Shown here: one piece after another, positions 37,368 to 48,705 of the stretch
Position numbering within the stretch: position 1 is the stretch's first letter
Layout of the letters: every line of letters begins with the position of its first letter
NCBI RefSeq assembly: GCF_001570865.1
Contig: NZ_BCSM01000003.1
Location: forward strand, 1 to 64,000
Length of the DNA stretch: 64,000 nt
Reading direction: 5' to 3'
Source of the DNA: Rothia kristinae NBRC 15354
GTDB lineage: Bacteria; Actinomycetota; Actinomycetes; Actinomycetales; Micrococcaceae
Program-made: the position numbers and the translations under genes
Notes under the pieces: model-generated
Told to the model about the DNA's origin: nothing
The model's input: only the letters and a program-made list of their open reading frames with translations
The model's database searches: none

Positions 37368-37748
37368 CTACTTGCCCTTCTTCGCCTGCTTCGCGGCGTG
37401 CTTGATGTTCTCGGTGACCAGCTCGAAGGAGCTCTTCTTCCGGGCCTTGCCCAGGGTCAGGGAGGCCAGGGCGACGGCGCCGGTGACGGCGTAGACGGAG
37501 GGCCAGGCGCCGATCTTCTTGGCCAGCGGGTGGGACAGGCCGAAGGCGGCGGTGTACGCGCCGGTCAGCAGCGCGGCCCGCCCGGCTCCGGCGTTGCGCT
37601 TCCAGCCGCGGAAGGCCGCCGCGCCGGCCACCGCCAGCACGGCCCCGCCCAGGGGGCGGTTGCCGGTGGCCCGGGCCACGGAGTAGCCGCCGATCAGTCC
37701 GGTGGCGGAGGTCAGGGTCGGGCCGAGGGTCTTGGTCAGAGCGGACAT
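37368..37748 (-). CDS. hypothetical hydrophobic protein
   Basis: This 126-residue protein is not recognised. It starts [21 protein letters not shown] and contains two or three weakly hydrophobic helices (about residues 15-25, 35-47, 62-78 and 82-100). It ends in a strongly basic tail, [12 protein letters not shown] good AGGAG site precedes the ATG. It is a single gene divergent from luxS, with 141 bases between them, and runs toward the aminotransferase gene. Confidence 0.65.
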   Translation of the reverse strand: MSALTKTLGPTLTSATGLIGGYSVARATGNRPLGGAVLAVAGAAAFRGWKRNAGAGRAALLTGAYTAAFGLSHPLAKKIGAWPSVYAVTGAVALASLTLGKARKKSSFELVTENIKHAAKQAKKGK

Positions 37749-37849
37749 GGGTGTCTCCTGGGGGTCGGGCGAACGGTGCTCACCCTCCGGTATATCCCAC
37801 CCGCGCCCCCTGCGGCCACCGACTGCGGCGAGCGCCACGCGCGCGAAGC

Positions 37850-37880
37850 GGCGGATGCGGGACAGGGCGGATGCGGGACA
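37850..37880 (+). repeat. 16-bp-period duplication at the luxS promoter
   Basis: GGCGGATGCGGGACA occurs twice, at 37850-37864 and 37866-37880, a period of 16 bases. The second copy ends in the -10-like element GACAAT (37877-37882), which is seven bases from the luxS ATG; the first copy ends in GACAGG. The -10 match is partial. Confidence 0.6.
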
Positions 37881-37889
37881 ATGGGGAGC

Positions 37890-38348
37890 ATGCAGAAGAT
37901 GAACGTCGAATCCTTCAACCTGGACCACACCAAGGTGGCCGCCCCCTACGTGCGGATCGCGGACCGGAAGGAGCTGCCGGGAGGGGACGTGCTGATCAAG
38001 TACGACGTCCGCTTCACCCAGCCCAACCGGGACCACCTGGACATGAAGACGGTGCACTCCATCGAGCACCTGAGCGCCGAGCACATGCGCAACCACACGG
38101 ACGCGCTGATCGACTTCTCCCCCATGGGCTGCCAGACCGGCTTCTACGCGCTGACCCTGGGCCTGGAGCCGGAGCGGTTCGCCCCGATCCTGGAGGCTAC
38201 CTTCCGGGACATCCTGGCCGCCGACGAGGTTCCCGCGGCCAACGAGACCCAGTGCGGCTGGGGCGCGAACCACTCCCTGGCCGGGGCGCAGGAGGCCGTG
38301 CGCGGCTTCCTGGCCGCCCGGGACTCCTGGGACGAGGTCTACGCGTGA
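37890..38348 (+). CDS. luxS: S-ribosylhomocysteine lyase LuxS
   Basis: LuxS cleaves S-ribosylhomocysteine into homocysteine and DPD, the precursor of autoinducer-2. The 152-residue protein has metal ligands His56 and His60 ([11 protein letters not shown]) and Cys122 (QCGWG), catalytic Cys81 ([10 protein letters not shown]) and Glu59. The ATG has no clean ribosome binding site and follows GACAAT by seven bases, so the message may be leaderless. mtnN overlaps its stop by four bases, so the two consecutive steps of SAH recycling are coupled. LuxS is patchy among actinobacteria; whether AI-2 acts as a signal here is unknown. Confidence 0.97.
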   Translation: MQKMNVESFNLDHTKVAAPYVRIADRKELPGGDVLIKYDVRFTQPNRDHLDMKTVHSIEHLSAEHMRNHTDALIDFSPMGCQTGFYALTLGLEPERFAPILEATFRDILAADEVPAANETQCGWGANHSLAGAQEAVRGFLAARDSWDEVYA

Positions 38349-39151
38349 GCCAGCAGGAGCACACGCGGTCGACGGCAGCTGCCGACGTCGAACCGACGGC
38401 CCCCGCCGCCGATGCCGCGGCGCCTTCGCCGCTCGACCCGGAGACCGCGGCGGCCCTGCGCGGCGGCGCCGTCGTCCTGGTGGCGATGGATGAAGAGGAG
38501 GCGCCCTTCCTGGACCGCGGCACGGCCCTGGCCGAGCCGGTCCGGCTGGGCCACGCCCGCGCCACCGCCCTGCGCTGCGGTGCTCAGACGATTCTGCTGG
38601 TGCGCACCGGCATCGGGCTGGCCAACGCCGCGAGCGCGGCCGCCGCGGCCCTCCTGCTGGCCCGGCCCCGGGCCGTGGTCTCCGCGGGCTCGGCCGGGGG
38701 CCTGCACGCGGAGGTGGAGGTCGGCGACGTCGTGGTGGGCACCGATTACGCGTACACGGACGCGGATGCCACCGCCTTCGGCTACGTGCGCGGGCAGGTG
38801 CCCGGGATGCCGGCGAGCTACCCCGGGGACGAGGACCTGCTGGCCGCCGCCCGCGCCCTGCCCGCCCAGGAGGAGGGCGTCCGGCGCTTCGGGCCGATGC
38901 TGGCCGGCGGCTCCTTCGTGACCGCCGCGAACGTCGCCGACACCCGACAGGCCTTCCCGCGGGCGCTGAGCACGGACATGGAGACCACGGCGATCGCCCA
39001 GGTCGCCGCCGGGTACGGCGTGCCGTTCCTGTCCGTGCGCGGGATCTCGGATCTGTGCGGACCGGCCGCGGATCAGGACTTCCACCTGGCCGTGGAGATC
39101 GTCGCCGAGCGCTCCGCCCGCACCGTCCTGGCCCTGCTCGACGCCGCCTGA
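38345..39151 (+). CDS. mtnN: 5'-methylthioadenosine/S-adenosylhomocysteine nucleosidase
   Basis: This enzyme (Pfs) removes adenine from SAH and MTA, giving the substrate of LuxS. The 268-residue protein is a phosphorylase/nucleosidase fold with [37 protein letters not shown] and the catalytic region [15 protein letters not shown], plus RGISDLCGP with the conserved Asp. The first 35 residues are a disordered Ala/Pro extension. It starts at GTG overlapping luxS. The direct fusion of order luxS-mtnN supports the pathway assignment. Confidence 0.93.
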   Translation: MSQQEHTRSTAAADVEPTAPAADAAAPSPLDPETAAALRGGAVVLVAMDEEEAPFLDRGTALAEPVRLGHARATALRCGAQTILLVRTGIGLANAASAAAAALLLARPRAVVSAGSAGGLHAEVEVGDVVVGTDYAYTDADATAFGYVRGQVPGMPASYPGDEDLLAAARALPAQEEGVRRFGPMLAGGSFVTAANVADTRQAFPRALSTDMETTAIAQVAAGYGVPFLSVRGISDLCGPAADQDFHLAVEIVAERSARTVLALLDAA

Positions 39152-39257
39152 GCGGGCCTTGAGCCCCCGCACCACCGACCCGAGGCCTGGCGCGCCCCGC
39201 GCCCGACCACCGACCACCGCCGCCGCACCCCGCGGCGACCGGAGAGGAGAGAACACC

Positions 39258-40091
39258 ATGAACCACCACGTCCTGCGCGACGGACACGAGATCCCCGCCA
39301 TCGGCTACGGGACCTACCCCATGGACGACGCCGAGTCCGAGGCGAACGTCTCCGAGGCCATCCGGCGCGGTTACCGCCTGATCGACACGGCCGCCCAGTA
39401 CAGCAACGAGGAGGGCGTGGGCCGCGGGATCCGCGCCGCCTCCCCCGACGTCGAGCGGGAGGAGCTGTTCGTGCAGACCAAGCTGGCCGGCAAGGACCAC
39501 GGGTACGACAAGACCCTGGCCGCCTGCAAGGAGTCGCTGCGTCGGCTCGGCCTGGAGTACCTGGACCTGTACCTGATCCACTGGCCCAACCCGAGCGTGG
39601 ACCTGTACGTGGAGTCCTGGAAGGCGATGATCGAGCTGCGCGAGCAGGGCCTGGTCCGCTCGATCGGGACCTCCAACTTCCTCCCGGAGCACCTGCAGCG
39701 CCTGGAGGAGGAGACCGGGGAGATGCCCGTGGTCAACCAGATCGAGGTGCAGGTGCAGTACCAGCAGGAGGCCCTGCGCGGCTTCCACGACGAGCACCGC
39801 ATCATCACCCAGGCCTGGTCCCCGCTGGGGCGGATGAAGGCGCTGGCCGAGGACTCCGCCGTCGGGCAGATCGCCGATCAGATCGGGGCCACCCCCGCCC
39901 AGGTGGTGCTGCGCTGGCACGTGCAGAACCACATCATCCCGCTGCCCAAGAGCGCGAACCCGGAGCGGATGGAGCAGAACCTCAACGTGTTCGACTGGGA
40001 GCTGTCCGAGGAGGACATGCAGAAGCTGCACCTGGCGCACACCGGCATCGGGCTGAAGGGCTACGACCCCCGCACCCACGAGGAGTTCTGA
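39258..40091 (+). CDS. aldo/keto reductase
   Basis: This 277-residue NADPH-dependent oxidoreductase of the AKR5-like group has the catalytic tetrad Asp43 and Tyr48 (LIDTAAQYSN), Lys75 (VQTKL) and His108 (YLIHWP), and the cofactor region IPLPKSANPERMEQN. Relatives reduce 2,5-diketo-gluconate, methylglyoxal or other aldehydes; the substrate is not predictable here. The ATG follows a strong GGAGAGGAGAG site. It is 106 bases after mtnN and may be co-transcribed. A palindromic repeat follows its stop. Confidence 0.92.
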   Translation: MNHHVLRDGHEIPAIGYGTYPMDDAESEANVSEAIRRGYRLIDTAAQYSNEEGVGRGIRAASPDVEREELFVQTKLAGKDHGYDKTLAACKESLRRLGLEYLDLYLIHWPNPSVDLYVESWKAMIELREQGLVRSIGTSNFLPEHLQRLEEETGEMPVVNQIEVQVQYQQEALRGFHDEHRIITQAWSPLGRMKALAEDSAVGQIADQIGATPAQVVLRWHVQNHIIPLPKSANPERMEQNLNVFDWELSEEDMQKLHLAHTGIGLKGYDPRTHEEF

Positions 40092-40111
40092 GACACCTCC
40101 TCTCTTCCCTA

Positions 40112-40179
40112 CTGCGCCGAGTCATCGCTTTCGACGAGAATCCGCGCGATTTTCTGTTGGAAGTGATGACTCGGCGCAG
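40112..40179. repeat. palindromic intergenic repeat, copy 2
   Basis: A 68-base imperfect palindrome with outer arms CTGCGCCGAGTCATC and complement, continuing through CTTTCGAC-type pairs to a centre near GCGCG. It is the same family as 35887-35942 (shared CGAGTCATC, ATTTTCTG-like and GTGATGACTCGGCGC blocks). It again lies between two convergent genes, the aldo/keto reductase and ribF, leaving about 20 bases on each side. Confidence 0.85.
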
Positions 40180-40205
40180 GGGGCGAGCGCGGGTAGGGGT
40201 GGGGG

Positions 40206-41174
40206 CTAGGGCAGGTTGAGGGCGCAGCGGGCGTCGGCCACGTCCTGGTGCATCTGCTCGATCAGGGCCTCCATGCCCCGGTAGGCCACCATGGGCCGCA
40301 GGTGCGCCACGAACTCCAGGCGCACGTGCTGCCCGTATAGGTCGAAGTCCTCCACCCGCTCCTTCGGCCGGTCCATGACGTGGGCCTCCACCTGCCGGGA
40401 CACACCCTCGAAGGTCGGATTGGAGCCCACCGAGATCGCCACCGGCCAGCGGGTGCCGGCCTCATCGAACAGCCACCCGGCGTACACCCCGTCCGCCGGG
40501 ACCAGCCCGTCCGAATCCGGGGCCATGTTGGCGGTGGGGAAGCCCAGCTCGCGTCCGCGGGCCGCCCCGTGCACCACCTCCCCGCTCATCCGGTGGTGCC
40601 GACCCAGCAGCCGCGCGGCCTCCTCGACGTCGCCGGCGGCCAGCAGCTCCCGGATCCAGGTGGAGGAGAAGCGACGGGATTCCTCCCCGCCCTCGCCGTC
40701 GGCGGCGAGATCCTCCACCACGACGACGTCGAAGCCGTACCGGCGGCCCAGCTCCCGCATGGTCTCCAGATCCCCGGCGTTGTCTCGGCCGAAGCGCACG
40801 TCCGCGCCGATCACCACGGCCTTCGCGCCCAGGGCATCCACGAAGGTCTCCCGGATGAAGTCCTCGGGCGTGGTCCGGGCGAACTCCAGGGAGTAGGGCA
40901 GCAGCAGCAGGGCGTCCAGCCCGGTGTCGGCCATCAGCAGCCGGCAGTCGTCCCACCCCATGATCGGGTGGTGCGGCCGGTCGGGGCGGTGCACCTGGGC
41001 CGGGTGCGGATCGAAGGTGACCGCCACCGAGCGGGCCCGCCGGGCGCGGGCCTGATCCACCACCTGCGAGAGCACGCGCACGTGCCCGCGGTGCACGCCG
41101 TCGAAGTTGCCGATGGTGACCACGCTGGGACCGAAGTCCTCGGGCACCTGCCCGAGGCTGGTGAAGCACTGCAC
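40206..41174 (-). CDS. ribF: bifunctional riboflavin kinase/FAD synthetase
   Basis: RibF makes FMN and FAD from riboflavin. The 322-residue protein has an adenylyltransferase domain (VTIGNFDGVHRGH at residues 19-31; FDPHP; SSTWIRELLAAGD) and a riboflavin kinase domain (from about 185: GRHHRMSGEVVHGAARGRELGFPTANM, VSVGSNPTF). It starts at GTG; ORF starts further upstream lack similarity. It lies 11 bases after the DUF4345-like gene, and in actinobacteria it typically follows truB at some distance, as here. Confidence 0.96.
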   Translation of the reverse strand: MQCFTSLGQVPEDFGPSVVTIGNFDGVHRGHVRVLSQVVDQARARRARSVAVTFDPHPAQVHRPDRPHHPIMGWDDCRLLMADTGLDALLLLPYSLEFARTTPEDFIRETFVDALGAKAVVIGADVRFGRDNAGDLETMRELGRRYGFDVVVVEDLAADGEGGEESRRFSSTWIRELLAAGDVEEAARLLGRHHRMSGEVVHGAARGRELGFPTANMAPDSDGLVPADGVYAGWLFDEAGTRWPVAISVGSNPTFEGVSRQVEAHVMDRPKERVEDFDLYGQHVRLEFVAHLRPMVAYRGMEALIEQMHQDVADARCALNLP

Positions 41175-41185
41175 GCCCGCGGCCC

Positions 41186-42043
41186 CTAGCGCTTGCCCGC
41201 GGTCTCGGAGCCCGCCGGGCGCACCCCGTGGGGGCCGGCGGCCATCTCGCGACGGATGCGGTTGGCCTTGGTGATCCACGCGTACCAGACGAGCAGGCAC
41301 GGCGGGATGACCAGGTCCAGGATCATCAGCACGATCGAGGACCAGTGCGGCAGCCCGAAGAAGGCCCAGGCCAGCACGCGCCCGATCCCGCCGAGGAACA
41401 CGGTGCAGCACACGAAGCTGAGGGTGTTGGCCCACTGGAACTTGATCGCGATGCCGACGAACGCCGCACCGACCCCGCACAGCACGGCGGCCAGCCCGCC
41501 GTATGCGGAGGCGATGGTGGTGCCGGGTTCGGGGTTCCCGCCCGGCAGGGAGCCGGCCCCGGCCAGGACCTGCCACACCCCGTAGGCGATGATCAGGACG
41601 CCGTACACGGCGATGGCCAGGCGGAACAGGGACCAGTCGTGCGGGCTGCCGTCCTCCTTGGAGGCCGGGGAGGACCCGGAGGGGGCGGAGCCGGCCGCGC
41701 CCCGGCGGGCCTTGACGGAGGTCTTGGCACCAGCCGGGGCCGACGCCGCGGCCGCGGACCGGCTCGACGTCGCGGCCGCGCCGTCGGCACCGCGGGACCC
41801 GGGCTGAGTCATTGCACCACCCTGTGCTGCGGTGCCGCGCTCGGCGGCGGCCTCCCGGGAGGTGGCCTGCCGGGAGGGGCTGCGCGGGGCCGAGCCGGGG
41901 GCCCGGCCGGCGCCGGCCTCCCGGGCGGAGGCCGCGGCGGCGTCGCCGCGGGTCCCCTCCCCGGACCCGGCGGTCCAGGGTTCGCGGGCGGCGGGCTCCC
42001 CCGCGGCGGAGCGGGAGGACTCGGGACGGGGCTCAGTGCTCAT
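41186..42043 (-). CDS. DUF4345-like membrane protein with a disordered N-terminus
   Basis: The 285-residue product begins with about 135 disordered residues rich in Ala, Ser, Gly, Arg and Glu. Four membrane helices follow (roughly 148-166, 185-205, 215-235 and 240-262), ending in a basic tail. The helical part resembles DUF4345 proteins (AYGGLAAVLCGVGAAFVGIAI; VFLGGIGRVLAWAFFGLPHW). An in-frame ATG inside the tail (MTQPGSRG) could give a shorter product. An AAAGG site precedes the ATG at 42043. The function is unknown; ribF follows after 11 bases. Confidence 0.65.
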   Translation of the reverse strand: MSTEPRPESSRSAAGEPAAREPWTAGSGEGTRGDAAAASAREAGAGRAPGSAPRSPSRQATSREAAAERGTAAQGGAMTQPGSRGADGAAATSSRSAAAASAPAGAKTSVKARRGAAGSAPSGSSPASKEDGSPHDWSLFRLAIAVYGVLIIAYGVWQVLAGAGSLPGGNPEPGTTIASAYGGLAAVLCGVGAAFVGIAIKFQWANTLSFVCCTVFLGGIGRVLAWAFFGLPHWSSIVLMILDLVIPPCLLVWYAWITKANRIRREMAAGPHGVRPAGSETAGKR

Positions 42044-42187
42044 GATCGGTGCCTTTCTGCTGCGGGGCCGCGCTCCGCGCGGTGATGTCTCCAGGGTACG
42101 CACCGCCGGCCGCGGTGCGCGCCAGCACATGCTCGCCGGGTCGGGTCCGCGTCGGCGGAGCGACCCCGGCGGATCAGGTTAGCCGAG

Positions 42188-42661
42188 TCAGCCTCGGCGG
42201 GTGGAGGGCCGGTTCCGGCGCAGCCACAGCAGGCCGATCACCGGCAGCACCAGCGGGACGTAGCCGTAGCCGGAGCCGAAGTGGGACCACACCGAGGCCT
42301 TGGGGAACAGCTCCGGGGCGGCCAGGGACAGGACCCCGACGGCGAGCACACCGGCCAGCTCGATGCCCACCGTCCACACCGACACCCAGTAGGCCCGCAG
42401 CGAGGTCTTCGCCAGGGCGATGGTCGCGACCACGTAGATCGCGGCGGCCACCCCGGAGAGGATGAAGGAGACCGGGGCCTCGTCGAAGCGGAAGATCAGC
42501 TGGATCAGCGCCCGGCAGCCTGCGGCCAAGGAGAACAGGGCGTAGACCGCCACGAGCAGCCGACCGGGACCGGAGGACTTGGCGGCCGGGCCGGGCGGTG
42601 GGGACGGGGCCGTCGAGGCGGCGTCGTGCTGCCGGCCGGGCTGCTCGGGGGTGGTGCTCAT
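42188..42661 (-). CDS. hypothetical four-helix membrane protein
   Basis: This 157-residue protein has a disordered N-terminus (to about residue 32) and four membrane helices (about 34-55, 63-84, 92-115 and 127-146), ending RRNRPSTRRG. I do not recognise a domain. It shares strand and general type with the neighbouring DUF4345-like gene, from which it is separated by 144 bases. GGAAAGG lies upstream of the ATG. Confidence 0.65.
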   Translation of the reverse strand: MSTTPEQPGRQHDAASTAPSPPPGPAAKSSGPGRLLVAVYALFSLAAGCRALIQLIFRFDEAPVSFILSGVAAAIYVVATIALAKTSLRAYWVSVWTVGIELAGVLAVGVLSLAAPELFPKASVWSHFGSGYGYVPLVLPVIGLLWLRRNRPSTRRG

Positions 42662-43050
42662 GGGCGTGGGTGGCCTTTCCTTCCGGGCCCGTGGGCCCGT
42701 GCGACGTCGATGGGTGGGGCGGCGGTGCCTCGGCAGGGGTGCCGGAGTCGCGGCTGGATGCCGCGGCCTCCCGGGGTGTGGTCTCGGCGGGTCCGCCGCC
42801 GCTGCGCATCAGGCTGGTCATCCGCGGATCGAGCGACCATGGATCCGATTCCGGCGGTAGGCTGACCTCATCCACTCGGATGGCGACAGGACACCAATAT
42901 GGTACGCGCTCCCCCGACCGGCAGATCCAGCGGTGCGCAGAACCTCATGCACGCCGTCATGCACGGCGCGACGACGCCGCTCCCGCCTCCGGCTGCGTGA
43001 CCGGGAACCGCAGCCGCTGGAGCCCCCCCACTCCGAGAGGGACCCCCATC
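42662..43050. other. 389-bp gap between divergent membrane-protein genes
   Basis: I see no convincing gene here. TAGGCT at 42858-42863 on the plus strand could be a -10 for the small genes at 43051, giving a leader of about 180 bases. A 33-codon open frame (42899-43000, starting MVRAPPTGRSS) lies in that leader but lacks a ribosome binding site and similarity. The minus-strand gene has its GGAAAGG site at the left edge. Confidence 0.5.
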
Positions 43051-43281
43051 ATGATCCTCGCCGCCACCTCCTCCCCCTATCAGTCCGGGCCCCGTGTCCT
43101 GGTGGTCCTCTGCCTCTTCGCCATCCCGTTCATCATCGGGACATCCAACCTCGTCGTGGCCATCTGGGCGCTCGCGCAGCTGAAGGGCACGCAGCGGCGC
43201 ATCACCGAGCTCGAGACGCAGCAGGGCCTCGACGGGCAGCGCGCCACCGGTCGGAACGGGCAGAACGGGCAGGTGCAGTGA
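43051..43281 (+). CDS. small single-helix membrane protein, first of a pair
   Basis: This 76-residue protein has one strong membrane helix (about residues 16-42: VLVVLCLFAIPFIIGTSNL then VVAIWALAQ). A short helical cytosolic segment, RITELETQQGLDGQ, and a Gly/Asn-rich end follow. AGAGGGA precedes the ATG. Its stop overlaps the start of the next gene by one base (TGATG), a sign that both are real and coupled. I recognise no function. Confidence 0.6.
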   Translation: MILAATSSPYQSGPRVLVVLCLFAIPFIIGTSNLVVAIWALAQLKGTQRRITELETQQGLDGQRATGRNGQNGQVQ

Positions 43282-43424
43282 TGCTCCTCGTCCTCCTGGT
43301 CCTCGGCCTCCCCATCCAGGTCCTCACCGCTGTCCTGATGATCAACGTCATCCTCGGCCTGCGCCGGGCCCGGACGCGCGTCTACGAGCTGGAGCTCCAG
43401 CGGCGGCCGCGTGACCGGCGCTGA
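43281..43424 (+). CDS. micro-membrane protein, second of a pair
   Basis: A 47-residue protein: one membrane helix (about residues 2-26, LLVLLVLGLPIQVLTAVLMI) followed by an amphipathic tail, LGLRRARTRVYELELQRR. The topology (helix, then a Thr-x-x-x-Glu-Leu-Glu segment) parallels the upstream gene, suggesting a duplicated or paired small-protein module. Its only start is the ATG overlapping the preceding stop. Function unknown. Confidence 0.5.
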   Translation: MLLVLLVLGLPIQVLTAVLMINVILGLRRARTRVYELELQRRPRDRR

Positions 43425-43591
43425 GGCGGCCTGAGATCGTCTGCGCCGCAGCCCAGGGCTGGCCGACGACGCCGTCTCCGGGGACGGTCGGCTCACCGGG
43501 GCGCGTGCTGGGTGGTGCAGCCTCGCCCCGTGGACGCCCTGCTCCCGCACGGCCGCAGGCGCGGGCGCGCAGAAGCCTGGAGGCGTTGGGG

Positions 43592-43963
43592 TCAGTAGTA
43601 GTACCAGAGCATGTTCATCCGCTGCACCATGACCGCGATGATCGGTCCGGCCACCGCGAGCATCAGGGTGGACCAGCGGGTCCGCTCGGCCAGGGACCAG
43701 ATGAAGGTGCCCGCGGGGATGATCATCGCGGTCAGCAGGTAGCCGTAGTACTCCCAGGCGTCCCCGGCGGGCCCGTCCGTGGCGATCTGCATGATGATCG
43801 AGCCGACCAGGTACACGATGAGGAACAGCTCCAGCACCAGCACCGACCCCTGGGAGAAGTCATCCGGGGCCTTGCCCCGCAGAAACTGCACGAGGCAGAT
43901 CAGCCCGGAGATCCCGCCGAGGACCACGCTGATCCAGAACCACAGGTCGTATCCGGCGATCAC
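43592..43963 (-). CDS. small integral membrane protein downstream of truB
   Basis: This 123-residue protein has four membrane helices (about 7-26, 40-60, 74-92 and 96-113) and ends MNMLWYYY. It starts at GTG overlapping the truB stop by four bases (GTGA at 43963-43960), so it is co-translated with truB. It is not recognised as a named family. Confidence 0.7.
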   Translation of the reverse strand: MIAGYDLWFWISVVLGGISGLICLVQFLRGKAPDDFSQGSVLVLELFLIVYLVGSIIMQIATDGPAGDAWEYYGYLLTAMIIPAGTFIWSLAERTRWSTLMLAVAGPIIAVMVQRMNMLWYYY

Positions 43964-45057
43964 GCGGCCCCCTCCCCCGCGGCGGCCGATGCGCCGGCGT
44001 CGGGCCCGGTTTCGGGCCCGTCGAAGCGCTGCCCGGAGGCGAAGACCAGGTGGGGCACCGCGACCTCCCGGCCGCGGCAGCGCTGGTCCTGCAGCAGGGC
44101 CACGAGGGTGCCGTCCGGGGCGAAGCCCGCGCTCAGCGCGGCGGCCGGAACGATCCCCTCCCCCGCGCCCGTGCTGACCCGCTCGGACTCCGCGGGGGCG
44201 GGCGCCTGGCCCTCGGGGCGGGTCCCGCTGGGGGTGATCCATCGCCCGTTGGAGACGTCGGTGGCTTCGGCGCCGGTGAGCCGGCGCTCGCGGAACAGCC
44301 GCCGGGCGGCCTCCTGCAGCGGCAGCAGGGGCAGCCCCTGCCCGGTCTCGCGCCGCGCGGAGAGCTCCTCCAGGGTCGCCACATCCGCCAGCCCCACCTG
44401 CCCGATGCGGGTGCGGCGCAGCGCGGTCAGGTGCCCGCCAACCCCCAGGGCCGCGCCGAGGTCCCGGGCCAGGGCCCGGATGTAGGTCCCGGAGGAGCAG
44501 GACACGCTCACGCACAGATCCAGCACCGGGACGCCGTTCGCGGCCGTGGTGCGCACGCGCTCGTGCACCGTGAACTCGTCGATCCTCACGGGTCGAGCGC
44601 GCAGCGCCACCTGCTCCCCGGAGCGCACCCGGGCGTAGGAGCGCTTCCCGTCCACCTTGATCGCAGACACCGCGGAAGGCACCTGCTCGATGTCCCCGGT
44701 CAGCCCGGCCACGGCGGCGTCCACCGCGGCGTCTCCCAGGGCCTCCACGGCCCCGGCGGGGGCGGTCGCGGTGGTCTCGCCCTCGGCGTCGTCGGTCACG
44801 GTGGAGGAACCCAGCCGGATCACGGCGTCGTAGCTCTTGGTCTCCCCGGTGATCCAGGTCAGCAGCTTGGTGGCCTGGTTGATCCCGAGGATCAACACGC
44901 CGGTGGCCATGGGGTCCAGGGTGCCGGCGTGACCCACCCGGCGGGTCCCGGCCAGGCGGCGGGTGCGCGCGACGACGTCGTGGCTGGTCAGCCCGGCGGG
45001 CTTGTCCACCACGAGCAGCCCGGAGGGGCCGGTGCTGTCTTTGCTGCCGCGTGCCAC
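43960..45057 (-). CDS. truB: tRNA pseudouridine(55) synthase
   Basis: TruB isomerises U55 in the T-loop of all tRNAs. The 365-residue protein starts GLLVVDKPAGLTSHDVV, has catalytic Asp48 in HAGTLDPMATGVL, KSYDAVIRLG and the CSSGTYIRALARDLG motif. It is longer than usual because of an Ala/Pro/Glu-rich insert near residues 275-300 and an Ala-rich end. It starts at GTG one base after the rbfA stop, forming rbfA-truB-membrane protein. Confidence 0.96.
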   Translation of the reverse strand: MARGSKDSTGPSGLLVVDKPAGLTSHDVVARTRRLAGTRRVGHAGTLDPMATGVLILGINQATKLLTWITGETKSYDAVIRLGSSTVTDDAEGETTATAPAGAVEALGDAAVDAAVAGLTGDIEQVPSAVSAIKVDGKRSYARVRSGEQVALRARPVRIDEFTVHERVRTTAANGVPVLDLCVSVSCSSGTYIRALARDLGAALGVGGHLTALRRTRIGQVGLADVATLEELSARRETGQGLPLLPLQEAARRLFRERRLTGAEATDVSNGRWITPSGTRPEGQAPAPAESERVSTGAGEGIVPAAALSAGFAPDGTLVALLQDQRCRGREVAVPHLVFASGQRFDGPETGPDAGASAAAGEGAA

Positions 45058-45621
45058 CTAGTCGGCGTCCTCCGCGGAGTCCTCATCCCGGCGGACCTGC
45101 GGAGTCCCGGAGTCCGGCTCGGCCGCGGCCTCGTCGTCGAAGTCCTCCTCGACGGGGTCGTAGCCGTCGAGGATCTGCTCGGTCTCGTCGTGCTCCTGGT
45201 CCTCGCGGTCCTTCTTGTACGGGTCCGCCTCCCCGGCGTACTGGGCGCCGATGGAGGAGGCGGCGACCTCGGCGTCGCGCTCGCGGGCGGTGCGCAGGAT
45301 CTGCTCGAGGTGGCTGGCGTTCTCCGGGACCTCGTCGGGCACGAAGGTCAGGGTGGGGGTCAGCCGGGCGGTGATGTTCCTGCCGACCTCGGAGCGCAGG
45401 ATGCCCTTGGCCGATTCGAGGGCGGCGCGGGTGCCGGCCTTCTCCTCGTCGGTGCCGTAGACCGTGTAGTAGACGGTGGCGTGCTGGAGGTCGTTGGTCA
45501 CGCGGGCGTCGGTGACGGTCACGAAGCCCAGGCGTGGGTCCTTGACCCGTCGCTCCAGGGCGCGGGCCACGATGACCTTGATCCGGTCGGCCAGGCGGGC
45601 GGCGCGGGCGGCATCAGCCAT
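45058..45621 (-). CDS. rbfA: 30S ribosome-binding factor RbfA
   Basis: RbfA helps late maturation of the 16S 5' end and cold adaptation. The first 125 residues form the KH-like fold (RLADRIKVIVARALERRVKDPRLGFVTVTDA, LRSEVGRNI, LTFVPDEVPENASHLEQIL). About 60 residues at the C-terminus are a very acidic, disordered extension. The ATG follows AAGGAGA. TAAACT at 45673-45678 is a likely promoter element, so the gene has transcription independent of infB. Confidence 0.95.
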   Translation of the reverse strand: MADAARAARLADRIKVIVARALERRVKDPRLGFVTVTDARVTNDLQHATVYYTVYGTDEEKAGTRAALESAKGILRSEVGRNITARLTPTLTFVPDEVPENASHLEQILRTARERDAEVAASSIGAQYAGEADPYKKDREDQEHDETEQILDGYDPVEEDFDDEAAAEPDSGTPQVRRDEDSAEDAD

Positions 45622-45672
45622 GGGACTTCTCCTTGCACACGACGACGGCACACCGTGCGGTGCGCCCCTGTC

Positions 45673-45678
45673 AGTTTA
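45673..45678 (-). promoter_or_regulatory. -10 element of rbfA-truB
   Basis: TAAACT on the minus strand, with TTCGGG 16 bases upstream as a weak -35. It lies right after the hairpin at 45707-45760 and about 50 bases before rbfA. Confidence 0.5.
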
Positions 45679-45706
45679 GTGGATCCGCGACCCTCCCGAA
45701 GGACGA

Positions 45707-45760
45707 CGAGCCGCCGTCGGGCGGATCCCACAGCTGGGAATCCGCGCCGACGGCGGCTCG
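45707..45760 (-). terminator. hairpin terminator after infB
   Basis: CGAGCCGCCGTCGG (45707-45720) pairs with its complement at 45747-45760, and inner GCGGAT and CCCA arms extend it almost to the loop. It begins 40 bases after the infB stop and separates infB from rbfA. Confidence 0.75.
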
Positions 45761-45799
45761 CTCAGTGGCACCGACCTGCGGCCGGCACGGGGCCCGGGG

Positions 45800-48688
<2,889 letters not shown>

Positions 48689-48705
48689 ATTACTCCTGTC
48701 TCGGT

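Noticed and set aside
42899-43000. A 33-codon open frame upstream of the micro-membrane genes
   Set aside because: No ribosome binding site, no hydrophobic or conserved segment, and a composition typical of chance frames; kept only as a remark in the intergenic entry.
42188-43963. A possible horizontally acquired island of membrane genes
   Set aside because: Base composition and codon use look like the rest of the window, there are no mobile-gene remnants, and it is flanked by ribF and truB in their usual neighbourhood.
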